DNA of 34,191 bases. It comes from an uncultured Bacilli bacterium (GTDB taxonomy: Bacteria > Bacillota_I > Bacilli_A > RF39 > UBA660). Every line of letters begins with the position of its first letter. Positions within the stretch are counted from its first letter, which is position 1. The notes below the pieces were generated by a model. The model worked only from the letters and a program-made list of their open reading frames with translations. It was not told the origin of the DNA and searched no databases. The stretch covers positions 1-34,191 of the forward strand of contig CAJTXY010000014.1 of the NCBI GenBank assembly GCA_910583685.1, written 5' to 3'. Position numbers and translations under genes: made by a program. Shown one piece after another: positions 23,102-31,624 of this stretch.

Positions 23102-24364
23102 TTACTTATTATTGTTCAGTGCTTGATTATTGATTTCATTTAAATTAAGGCTTGTTTTGTTACTACCATTAAAAGTTCCTAAAATTCCTGCATCTGCTGT
23201 ATCTGTTTTTGGTATTTCTTTTTGGACTTCTTCTGCCGGGATGCTTATATCACTTCCAAATTTTCCTGAAGTTCCCGCTCCTAGTGTACTGGCTGTTTGT
23301 TCAACACTTGAACCTACTGGATTATTTTTTACCTGTTCCATTGTTTTATTTATGTCCTTTGACGATTGATTTATTACTGTTGAGGTTGCGTTTGGATCTA
23401 CTTTTGATGATATTATTACCTTCTCTGCCTGTTGCTTTGAGGCAGGTTTTTTGTTAGGCATCAATAACTCTTCTACTCTTTGCCGCTCTTGTTCACTATT
23501 TTGTTTTACTTTCTCATAATCTCCACCTGGTGCTAATGTTTCAAAAACTTCCTTCTTTCTTGCTTCTGCCTCATCAAGGTCTACTTCTCCTAATACTGTA
23601 GTTTTCGTATTTTTTGGAGGAGTAGGATTTTCTACTTCTTTTGGAACATCTTTTGTAGTTTGTTGTCTTGATCCACCAGTTGTAGACTGTTTTATTTGCG
23701 TTAAATAGGTGGTAGCCGTTAGAGCCGAAGTAAATCCCATAGCTACTTCTGTTCCATTTTCTTCCTTTTTATAAATTAAGTAGCTTCCATTTGCTTGGCG
23801 TTCAAATCTTAATACAGAGGAGTTCCAATATTCATCTAATATTTTATCTTTACTGATGTAGTTACCGTTTGCTGCATCTGCTGCATTATAAGCGATACTT
23901 GCCCCTAAAGTAGCGAAAGCACTATTCAAAACTTTTGAGTCTATATTTTCTCCTAATTCTGTTTGGATTGACTGAATATAGGACTCAATTACTTCTGAAA
24001 CTAATTCTATATTAGTTGCCTCAGATGTTAATAAAGCTAGACTATCTTCTAAGCTTGCTAGTTCATTTTCTATATTGTTACAATCACCTAGTATTTCCTC
24101 TTGACCAGTAATTTCCCATCTTTCTCTACGGACAATTGTTTTGTCTAATACGGTTTTGTCATTTCTGCCTTTTTTATATTTCTTTTCTGTTCGGGCTGAT
24201 CCTGTCACTTGTTGATTGTTATAACTGTTTAATGTTTCGCATTGGGCCTTTATACTTGCAGTAGATTCCCTTACTACAGCTACTTCTTGCTTTAATTGAT
24301 TGACTGCATTTTGAATTTCGCCTGCTAAACCAGTTAAGGCATTTGTACTTACGTTATTTCCCAT
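23102..24364 (-). CDS. Candidate type VII secretion substrate, 420 residues, unknown
   Basis: The ATG at 24364 (MGNNVSTNALTG) has AGGGG seven bases upstream; a GTG at 24370 is the alternative. The N-terminal 160 residues are predicted helical (AGEIQNAVNQLKQEVAVVRE), as in LXG- or Esx-like secretion domains, but no LXG motif is clear. A short beta-rich patch follows (YLIYKKEENGTEVAMGF, about 195-215), and the last 200 residues are low-complexity, rich in Lys, Thr, Ser, Pro and Asn. No toxin domain or signal peptide is visible. It follows three small secreted-type genes in the EssC operon by 10 bases. A secreted structural factor or effector is inferred only from context. Confidence 0.6.
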   Translation of the reverse strand: MGNNVSTNALTGLAGEIQNAVNQLKQEVAVVRESTASIKAQCETLNSYNNQQVTGSARTEKKYKKGRNDKTVLDKTIVRRERWEITGQEEILGDCNNIENELASLEDSLALLTSEATNIELVSEVIESYIQSIQTELGENIDSKVLNSAFATLGASIAYNAADAANGNYISKDKILDEYWNSSVLRFERQANGSYLIYKKEENGTEVAMGFTSALTATTYLTQIKQSTTGGSRQQTTKDVPKEVENPTPPKNTKTTVLGEVDLDEAEARKKEVFETLAPGGDYEKVKQNSEQERQRVEELLMPNKKPASKQQAEKVIISSKVDPNATSTVINQSSKDINKTMEQVKNNPVGSSVEQTASTLGAGTSGKFGSDISIPAEEVQKEIPKTDTADAGILGTFNGSNKTSLNLNEINNQALNNNK

Positions 24365-24374
24365 TGTCACACCC

Positions 24375-24695
24375 CTATCTTAATATCATATCTTTATAAT
24401 CAGAACTTAAAAAAACTTCTTCTTCTGTTCTTTGTGTATAAGATATATCCTTACTTTTTGCTACTTCTATCTTTTCTTCTATCTCTTTTATGTTCAAGTC
24501 AGAATTTACAATTTGTTGTAGTCTTTCTTGTTCACTTTTTCCACTTGTTGTATTCCAACATTCTCTTAAAATATCTATAATAGAAACCAACATATCTGCC
24601 TTTTTTGAAAAACTACCAGCTGCTGGTAATGATGCCTGAGCATCCTTTAGTGCCCTTACGGCTTCTTCCACCTGGGCTGTTGATACTTGACTCAT
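24375..24695 (-). CDS. Small WXG100-like protein (W-x4-G variant)
   Basis: A 106-residue all-helical protein. The turn between two helices reads ECWNTTSGKSEQERL, with Trp and Gly five positions apart (W-x4-G), instead of the usual WXG. The N-terminal helix (VSTAQVEEAVRALKDAQASL) and the size fit Esx/ESAT-6-type proteins secreted as helical-hairpin dimers. The C-terminus is charged, longer than in simple WXG100 proteins. It lies in the EssC operon, just before the 420-residue candidate substrate, and could be its partner. Confidence 0.7.
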   Translation of the reverse strand: MSQVSTAQVEEAVRALKDAQASLPAAGSFSKKADMLVSIIDILRECWNTTSGKSEQERLQQIVNSDLNIKEIEEKIEVAKSKDISYTQRTEEEVFLSSDYKDMILR

Positions 24696-24736
24696 AGCTC
24701 CTCCTTATAAACAAAAATAATACTTAATGTATTATT

Positions 24737-25045
24737 TTATGCTCCTTGATTCATTTGATTTTCAATTTCTGAACGATGTGCCATAATCTCATCAGAAGAT
24801 TGGAACATTCCATTTTTCAAACTTTGTGCAAGTGTATCAAAATTTGATTGTAATGTGTTTACTCTCGATTTGATTCCTTCTGTAATATTATTAATATTGG
24901 CACTGCTTAAAATTCCTTGTGATTCTAGACTCCCATATGTTGCCATAATCTCATCTACATTTTCATCTAATTTTGCAATAAATTCCTTTTCAAGATAGTC
25001 AATTCCTTCTCCAATTCCTATCGTTGATACATTTTTATTATCCAT
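24737..25045 (-). CDS. Small helical protein of the type VII operon
   Basis: A 102-residue protein with two helices (about 12-40 and 48-100) and a glycine-bearing turn, TYGSLESQGILSS, but no tryptophan. The size and hairpin layout fit Esx-like or LXG-accessory proteins, such as the Lap/Lcp-type partners of secreted effectors. It is 15 bases after the WXG100-like gene at 25060, with an AGGAGG-type ribosome site. The family was not recognised; the function is inferred from the operon. Confidence 0.65.
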   Translation of the reverse strand: MDNKNVSTIGIGEGIDYLEKEFIAKLDENVDEIMATYGSLESQGILSSANINNITEGIKSRVNTLQSNFDTLAQSLKNGMFQSSDEIMAHRSEIENQMNQGA

Positions 25046-25059
25046 TCTTTCTCCTCCTT

Positions 25060-25350
25060 TTATGCTTGATCAATTTGAACTGTTCTTGCTTGTGCAACTG
25101 TTAGATTTGAAATTCTCTCATCTAAATAAGCAATAAAACTTTGAATATCAACTTCTGCGAAATTGATTAATTCATCTGTTGTTTTTTTACCTGCTTCTGT
25201 TGTCCAATTTGGCATTAATTGTGTTGTAATATAATCAATATACTTTGTTTTTGATGCTATCATCATATCACGAACACTTTCCAATATTTTGATTTGGGCC
25301 ATTAACTGCTCTGAGTTAAACTCTAAATTATCACTATATGTACCTGCCAT
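25060..25350 (-). CDS. WXG100-like (Esx) secreted protein (W-x4-G variant)
   Basis: A 96-residue helical hairpin protein: first helix SEQLMAQIKILESVRDMM, then the turn LMPNWTTEAGKKTTDEL with W-x4-G, then FAEVDIQSFIAYLDERIS. It resembles EsxA/YukE-type proteins, which are exported by EssC and recognised by it. The GGAGGT ribosome site is strong. The gene is separated from esaB by 87 bases that contain a weak hairpin (AGGAA/TTCCT followed by TTTTATAT), which may reduce read-through and allow its expression to be set separately from essC. Confidence 0.8.
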   Translation of the reverse strand: MAGTYSDNLEFNSEQLMAQIKILESVRDMMIASKTKYIDYITTQLMPNWTTEAGKKTTDELINFAEVDIQSFIAYLDERISNLTVAQARTVQIDQA

Positions 25351-25437
25351 AGGGCACCTCCTTATTGTCTTTTTCTATTTTAACTATAAACTATCTTTTA
25401 TATAAAAGGAAGTCATTTCCTAATTATTGACATTATT

Positions 25438-25692
25438 TTACATCAATATTAACTGACTTCCGTTTCTAATATCTGTATTTTTTAATACTCCATTTTCCTC
25501 ATATGCTTTCCCTGTAATACGACTATACAGTCTTTCTTGATTGGTAACTATATAATAGCCTCCTCCAATATCTTCTAAAGCTTTACTAATTAGTAAAACA
25601 ATTTCTCCTATTCTTTTTCCAATTGGTAAAAATACCTCATAGCTCTTCTCAATCGTTGGAACGTATAATTCTACTAGTACTTTATTCTCCAT
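25438..25692 (-). CDS. esaB: Ubiquitin-like type VII secretion protein EsaB/YukD
   Basis: An 84-residue protein with the YukD ubiquitin-like layout: strand ENKVLVELYVPT, a helix near 28-42 (GEIVLLISKALEDI), RLYSRITGKAYEENGVL and the closing strand IRNGSQLILM, typical of the family's NGD/NGS-x-L-I-L-x end. EsaB is a cytosolic factor needed for T7SSb activity in Bacillus and Staphylococcus. The start overlaps the essC stop by 11 bases, so the two are translationally coupled. Confidence 0.9.
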   Translation of the reverse strand: MENKVLVELYVPTIEKSYEVFLPIGKRIGEIVLLISKALEDIGGGYYIVTNQERLYSRITGKAYEENGVLKNTDIRNGSQLILM

Positions 25693-28600
25693 CTTCGTTC
25701 TCCTTTTCCACTATTTTAATTCTTGTTGCCACGCCTTTTTTCATTACATAACCAAAGTTAGGGGGCAGTGGGAAACTTAGAGTTCTAAGTGGTGTTATTA
25801 AATTATGCACTGTACTATTGTTGATTCCTCTTCCCAGCCAAATGCCAGAGTCAAGGCCCACAAAAGTACGGAACCAATTTTCATAGGCATAACCTTTGAT
25901 GTCCATTAAGCGATCTAGTAAAATGAAATTGCAGTTGTTTCGTGTTGAGATCTTTGAAAGGCTATTCATAAAATTATTTTTATCTTCTGGAAGTAGTTGT
26001 TTCATCCATCTATCTACTCCATTAATTACTACAATAAAGTTCTTCGTATTGTCTATTGTGTGTTTTTCTACTTCGCTCATAATGTTATCTTTTTCTGTTA
26101 GGTAAATACTAGAGCTGAAGTCTTCCCTTCGATAGGATGATTTTAAATCTGCCAATATTAGGGTTGTTCCTGTTAGGGAATCGATTTCTTTCATTATAAG
26201 CTTTCCAAAAAGAGTTAACATTTCTAAATCATCCGAATTTACTAAATTCATTAAGTACTGTGTAAAGTCGAAAGTTGCAATTTCTAGACTTTCTTCTTCT
26301 ATTCCAATTGGAATACTTTTTATATCTGTTAGGTTTGGTGCTAAATCTTGTAGTGTTATTATCTCCTTTAATACAGGAATTGGAGGTGCTTTTTCCTTTA
26401 TAGAAGCAGTTAGAGAATCACATACTGCCCTTAAATATTCTCCTAGTTTATCACTTTCATAAATAGATGCAGTCTGAAACTCATATGCTTCTTCTTTTAC
26501 AAGGGCAACTCCTCTACCTGCTATATCTGAAATCATTGGTGCTTTTTTTCCTAGTAACATATTATACTCAATTGGGGCACTTAACTTTAGGGGAATAATT
26601 GTTGGAAAATTAGAACGCATACTTAAGCGTAGTGCTCGATCTGTAATCGCTGTTACAATTGAATAAATACCATATTTAGAACCATCTCTTGTTATTTTGG
26701 CCAATGTCAAATCCTTCTCTTCGTAATTTTCCTTAAAGTTTTCATATCCTGCTAAAATAAAGACAATTCCTGGTAGTTGTTTATTTGAATTTTTAATATA
26801 GAAATCATAACTACCATTATAGTCTTGAAATAGTTTTTTTCTTTTTTCGATTTCTTCTGTTAGCATTTTTAATAATTTTTCCACTTTTTCTTTTTCTGAG
26901 GCAAAGACTACATCCCCTACTTGAGGACTTTTTCTATAAATTTTTAATGTTTCTGAGTCGAAGTCCATAATATAAATATTTAGCTCTTTTGTTGTATAGT
27001 TAGTAATAAGTGAATATATAATTGCGTTGATGATTGTATTCTTCTCATTCATACTATAGATGATGGCATTTCCCTTTTTAGCTAAATCAAGAGTAAGTAA
27101 GCCTTGCTCCTGAGCTTTTGGATTATCATACTCACCTAATATTGCTTGTAGAGAAAATGGAGTTCTTGTAAATTTGTATTTTGTTTTTAACTGATCTATG
27201 TAGATAATATCTTTTAATTTTTCTAACCATAGCTCGTGTACTTTAATTTTTTCTTTTTCGGCTATATTAGATAAATATTTTACAATGTTTGGTAATTGTT
27301 CTCCTTGTATCATATGTGCTTCTTGTTTTGGTGTATCTACTACTTTAATACTTCTTCCTACATTATTGATAAATACAATACTGTCATCTACTTCATGATA
27401 GACTTTATCCTCTGGAATGTAAGGAGATCCTGCCCAAGCAGCTTGTCCCATTGCAAAGAGTTCATTATAACCAACTTGTAAATAAAATCTTCCTACTTCC
27501 TTAAGATCAGCAGCATCTGGTCTTTTAATTACTTCATTGGAATCAGCTGCCTCCTGTACTTTTAGACAAACTCTAAATCTAGAATTTGACCAAATTTGAT
27601 CATTTACAATTCCACTTGGTTTTTGGGTTGCAAGTATTAAGTGCACTCCTAAACTACGCCCAATACGTGCTGTTGATATTAATTGATCCATAAATTCTGG
27701 TTGTTGGCTTTTCAATTCAGCAAACTCATCAGAGATAATGAACAAATGAGAAACAGGGGTATCCAATAGTTTTTCTCGATAAAATTTCTGGTATTTATAA
27801 ATATCAATTGTACCTTCCCCTAATCTATCTCTTGCTTGATTAAATAAGGCTTGTCTTCTTTTTAATTCGCTTTCAATCGATGCTAGGGCTCTATTAATCT
27901 CTGCAGTGTCTAAGTTTGTAATGGTTCCTGCTAGATGAGGGAGTCTTAGGCCTGTTTCTTTATTTTCAAAAGCACCTACTAATCCTCCACCTTTATAATC
28001 AATTAAAACAAATTCTACTTCTGATGGATGAAAATTAATTGCCATCGATAAAATATAAGTAATAATAAACTCACTTTTTCCAGAACCTGTCATACCAGCG
28101 ATGAGACCATGAGGCCCTTCTTCTTTTTCGTGTAAATCCAATTTGAAATCTTTTCCATTCATATCAAGGCCTATAGGAACTGCTAAACTTATTGTTGGAT
28201 TATTTACCTGCCATCTTTCTAATGGATTCAGTTGTTCTATTTTTCCCACATTATACATTTCTAGAAAACCTAACGCTTTTGGCATAATGTATGTCTCGTT
28301 TTTGTTTTTAATTGGAATATTAGAAAGTCGAAGACTACAATAATCTAGATCTATTTGGTCTACTTTTTCAATTATAAAATTATTCTGTTTTTCTTCTTTT
28401 AGTTCATTTTCAAATATTCCACCCTGTTGGAAGTCATCGAGGCTAATGAAAGCTTTACATTGGGTTGGTAAATTTACAAGGGTTGAATTTAATATTAGTA
28501 TGCTAAAGCCTAAATTTTTATCCATTTCTAAAATGTCTTGGATAATGGGGTACTCTTTTATCATTTTATAATCATCCGTTATGATCATATAATAATTATC

Positions 28601-30247
28601 AAAGTTTTTATAAAATTGATCTTTCATACCATTGCTTTTTTCGTATAATTCTTTTCTTGCCATTAAAACTTTTTGCAAATAGGTTGATAGTTCTCTACCT
28701 TCATCAAAGTTCGTTGCCAAAAAACGAATATCTTTTTTATCACTAAATGCATGAGGAAGTCTATGCATATAATTCCAATTGCCACTTCTAGTTTCATTTG
28801 TAAATACAACAATTTTTAATTCGTCATAACTATGAAGAGCGATCATCTGTAGCAGTAGAATATCAAGATATGGTTTTATATACTCATATTTTCCTGTTAT
28901 TGCCAAAATATTTTTTTCAGTTAATGATTCTGTAATAGGAACTCCTTCAATTTCTTTGTTGTTTTCTACTATCAATCGCATTTTTTCATCTAGGTTGTCT
29001 TCTTCTAAGCTAAAATGTTCTTTAGGATAGTCAAACTTTACTTTTGCAGGAGTTTTTCCTAGGCCTAATCTGACTTTTAAAAAGTCTTCTTGGTTTATTT
29101 GGCGTTCCCATAAACTTTTTCCTCTGTTGGCAATTAGATTGTAACACTCTACGGGTGAAATATTACGAGATAGAAGAATTTGTTTTTGCTTTGATAGAAT
29201 CTGTTTTAACTCCTGCTCCTTTTTGATGAGGTATTCTCCATATTTTTTATTAATTTTGGCAATTTTTTTCTGTCGTTGCTTTTTGGAAAAAGAACGATTA
29301 AGAGTTGGCCATATTAAAGTTCCTGCCATCATTGAGATAGAAATAGCCAAAGTTGGTAAAATGCTTATAAATTCTCTTTGTCCTTGTTGCATTGACATAA
29401 AGGCTACTAAAAGCATTACAAATGAGGTGGATCCCATAGTAATCATTGGACCAATTGTTAATAAAAGTGGTGTTGTCTCCTCCTCTTCAATACTTGGGTG
29501 AGCTTCTACCCGAAAAATTTCTTCCTCTATTTTTTCTATAAATCTAGGGGAACGAATAAAATAGTCATTTTCATTATATAGGACTATTTCTTTTTCATCT
29601 TCATATTCTAAGAGCGGTTTTCTTTTTTCTTCTAGTACAGGGTAGAGTATATTTTCATTATATCTCATACTATTTAGAGGATTATTGATATAAATAGAAT
29701 CTCCTAACACAATTATTTTTAAGCCCATCACGAAGATAACATCGCCATGATTCAATCTTGTGATTCCTGCTACTTTCTTATTATTTACAAAAGTACCATA
29801 TTGACTTTTTAAGTCTTCCAATAGCCAAACTTTCTTTTGATAAGTTAGATGGAGATGTTGTTTTGATATTAAACCATTTTGACAAAAAATAGTGTTTTCA
29901 GTACTAGAGCCAATTTGAATTTCCAAGTCATTTCTTACTGCTAGTTTTCTCATTGTTTTATCATTTACAGGACAGGTGTATAGAACAATAAAACCAGGTT
30001 CATCCTTTACTTTTAAAAATAAAAATTGATATTCTTCTAGTATTGCCGAGCGAACTGCTTCATTATTTATTATTATTTTTACTGATTTATTACTAAATGC
30101 TGCCCATTTACCATTATACTCACTAATGTTTATAATATTTTTTTCTTCCCCATTATCATCGAGATCTCTAATCCAATAGTTTCCATAGATTTTAGAAGGC
30201 AGTGTAAAATTTATCAGTTTTTGTTTACTTATTACATATACTAACAT
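25682..30247 (-). CDS. essC: EssC/YukB: FtsK/SpoIIIE-type ATPase of type VII secretion
   Basis: A 1,521-residue membrane ATPase. N-terminal FHA-type domains are visible, including IQIGSSTENTIF and LISKQHLHL (about 90-180), followed by two transmembrane segments (about 260-310) and three FtsK-like ATPase domains. D1 has a full Walker A, GMTGSGKSE (about 720), and Walker B, FIISDEFAEL (about 836). D2 has YSMNEKNTI at the Walker A position, without GK-T/S, and D3 likewise lacks it. EssC is the motor and gate of T7SSb. The AGGAGGG ribosome site is strong. The usual partner genes essB, essA and esaA are absent here. Confidence 0.93.
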   Translation of the reverse strand: MLVYVISKQKLINFTLPSKIYGNYWIRDLDDNGEEKNIINISEYNGKWAAFSNKSVKIIINNEAVRSAILEEYQFLFLKVKDEPGFIVLYTCPVNDKTMRKLAVRNDLEIQIGSSTENTIFCQNGLISKQHLHLTYQKKVWLLEDLKSQYGTFVNNKKVAGITRLNHGDVIFVMGLKIIVLGDSIYINNPLNSMRYNENILYPVLEEKRKPLLEYEDEKEIVLYNENDYFIRSPRFIEKIEEEIFRVEAHPSIEEEETTPLLLTIGPMITMGSTSFVMLLVAFMSMQQGQREFISILPTLAISISMMAGTLIWPTLNRSFSKKQRQKKIAKINKKYGEYLIKKEQELKQILSKQKQILLSRNISPVECYNLIANRGKSLWERQINQEDFLKVRLGLGKTPAKVKFDYPKEHFSLEEDNLDEKMRLIVENNKEIEGVPITESLTEKNILAITGKYEYIKPYLDILLLQMIALHSYDELKIVVFTNETRSGNWNYMHRLPHAFSDKKDIRFLATNFDEGRELSTYLQKVLMARKELYEKSNGMKDQFYKNFDNYYMIITDDYKMIKEYPIIQDILEMDKNLGFSILILNSTLVNLPTQCKAFISLDDFQQGGIFENELKEEKQNNFIIEKVDQIDLDYCSLRLSNIPIKNKNETYIMPKALGFLEMYNVGKIEQLNPLERWQVNNPTISLAVPIGLDMNGKDFKLDLHEKEEGPHGLIAGMTGSGKSEFIITYILSMAINFHPSEVEFVLIDYKGGGLVGAFENKETGLRLPHLAGTITNLDTAEINRALASIESELKRRQALFNQARDRLGEGTIDIYKYQKFYREKLLDTPVSHLFIISDEFAELKSQQPEFMDQLISTARIGRSLGVHLILATQKPSGIVNDQIWSNSRFRVCLKVQEAADSNEVIKRPDAADLKEVGRFYLQVGYNELFAMGQAAWAGSPYIPEDKVYHEVDDSIVFINNVGRSIKVVDTPKQEAHMIQGEQLPNIVKYLSNIAEKEKIKVHELWLEKLKDIIYIDQLKTKYKFTRTPFSLQAILGEYDNPKAQEQGLLTLDLAKKGNAIIYSMNEKNTIINAIIYSLITNYTTKELNIYIMDFDSETLKIYRKSPQVGDVVFASEKEKVEKLLKMLTEEIEKRKKLFQDYNGSYDFYIKNSNKQLPGIVFILAGYENFKENYEEKDLTLAKITRDGSKYGIYSIVTAITDRALRLSMRSNFPTIIPLKLSAPIEYNMLLGKKAPMISDIAGRGVALVKEEAYEFQTASIYESDKLGEYLRAVCDSLTASIKEKAPPIPVLKEIITLQDLAPNLTDIKSIPIGIEEESLEIATFDFTQYLMNLVNSDDLEMLTLFGKLIMKEIDSLTGTTLILADLKSSYRREDFSSSIYLTEKDNIMSEVEKHTIDNTKNFIVVINGVDRWMKQLLPEDKNNFMNSLSKISTRNNCNFILLDRLMDIKGYAYENWFRTFVGLDSGIWLGRGINNSTVHNLITPLRTLSFPLPPNFGYVMKKGVATRIKIVEKENEDGE

Positions 30248-30270
30248 TTACTCCCTCCTATTCTTATTTT

Positions 30271-30276
30271 ATTATA
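30271..30276 (-). promoter_or_regulatory. Possible -10 box of the type VII operon
   Basis: A TATAAT on the minus strand lies 24 bases before the essC start codon, right after the terminator of the tldE gene. No good -35 box was found, as that position is occupied by the terminator's T run. Confidence 0.35.
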
Positions 30277-30287
30277 AGATATTTCAA

Positions 30288-30316
30288 CAAAAAAAGATAG
30301 GCCTTTTTGCCTATTT
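30288..30316 (-). terminator. Terminator of the tldD-tldE operon
   Basis: Perfect stem ATAGGC (30297-30302) with GCCTAT (30309-30314), 6-base loop, followed on the minus strand by a T run interrupted once. It separates tldDE from the type VII secretion operon. Confidence 0.85.
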
Positions 30317-30349
30317 CTATAAATCTTTTTCTTTTAAATATTTACTTTT

Positions 30350-31624
30350 TTATTCGCCTGCAATACTTAAGGAATCAAACAAGAGCGATGGACTCGCGGC
30401 AAAAGTATTTACGAAAGTCAAATCGTTTCCTACTGCTAATAGTTTGTTTAAAAGTTCATCAAAAGTTGTTGTCAAAATAACAGGTTTTATTCCTCCTATG
30501 ATTTTTCCGTTTTCAACTAAATAACCAAAGATTTGCAGTGATATTGATCCAGTTTCTAGTTCAATAGAATTTTGTCCACACATAAAAGAGGTAATTACAA
30601 TTCCTGTAGACATTTCTTTTATTAGTTCTTCTAGGTTTTTATCTCCTTTTTCTACATAAAGATTTTTTGTTCCAATACCACCATATTCATTTCCTGTTGA
30701 TTGTCTTTTTTCTTTCATTGCTGTTTTATTATTGTGGAAATAGGTTTTTAGGATCCCATTTCGAATTACATCTTTTTTATAAGTTCTTGTCCCTTCATTA
30801 TCAAATAAGGTATAACCTGGGTAATTCTTATTTGTTGGATCTTCTACAATATTTAAAATAGATGAGGCTATTTTGGTTCCTATTTTATCTTTATATAAAG
30901 AGCCTCCCTTTTGAACTTGGTCAGCATTTAGGGCTATTTTGATCTCATCTATCAGATCACCTGCTATTTTATTTTGAAATATTACCCGGTATTTTCCTGA
31001 TTTCACCTCTTGTTCATTTAATCTAATTTGGGTCTCGTTGATTAAAGAGGTCACTACTTTTTCAAAGTCAATATTTTCAGTAGAGGCTACTACTCTTTCG
31101 TGGGCCATTACACTGTTTTCAGCTTCAGTAGAGACTACATCACAGTAAAAGATGTTAAGATGACTATTTGTAGATATATCTACTCCCTTATTATTTATAA
31201 TGCGGATTTGTCTTTGCTGTTCTCTGTAATTTAATTCTATTTTATTGATCTTTTTATGTTGATTTTTACGTGATAGAATCCCCTCTAGCTTTGGCAGTAT
31301 TTCCTTGATATTAATTTCTGTTAGGTTTTCTACTTTATTATTATTTTTGGTATCTGATAAATAGTCGTTTTCATTTGCTGTCTCTATATATTTTAGCTTT
31401 ATCCAGATTTTATCCATTATACTTTGATCTAGATACTCACTTTTGATCATTACTGTTCTTTTATTTTTTTCCGCTTTTATTTGATATGAGGTCGACTGCA
31501 AGAGATTGGCTTCTTTTTTTTCATTTAAGTAATTTACACTTTCTTCTTTTACTAGTGTTTTTGTTATTTGAATGTTATCTATTCCCGTTTTTTCTGCTTG
31601 TTTTATAAATTCTTCTTCTCTCAT
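30350..31624 (-). CDS. tldE: TldE/PmbA-type metalloprotease partner
   Basis: A 424-residue PmbA/TldE protein. Family blocks visible include ALNADQVQKGGSLYKDKIG, DNEGTRTYKKDVIRNGILKT and GIVITSFMCGQNSIELETGS. It has no HExxxH motif, as expected: TldE is the non-catalytic half of a TldD/TldE heterodimer, which degrades or matures peptides such as microcin B17 and the CcdA antitoxin in enterobacteria. The start forms an ATGA overlap with the tldD stop. It is shorter at the ends than E. coli PmbA (about 450), otherwise complete. Confidence 0.9.
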   Translation of the reverse strand: MREEEFIKQAEKTGIDNIQITKTLVKEESVNYLNEKKEANLLQSTSYQIKAEKNKRTVMIKSEYLDQSIMDKIWIKLKYIETANENDYLSDTKNNNKVENLTEINIKEILPKLEGILSRKNQHKKINKIELNYREQQRQIRIINNKGVDISTNSHLNIFYCDVVSTEAENSVMAHERVVASTENIDFEKVVTSLINETQIRLNEQEVKSGKYRVIFQNKIAGDLIDEIKIALNADQVQKGGSLYKDKIGTKIASSILNIVEDPTNKNYPGYTLFDNEGTRTYKKDVIRNGILKTYFHNNKTAMKEKRQSTGNEYGGIGTKNLYVEKGDKNLEELIKEMSTGIVITSFMCGQNSIELETGSISLQIFGYLVENGKIIGGIKPVILTTTFDELLNKLLAVGNDLTFVNTFAASPSLLFDSLSIAGE

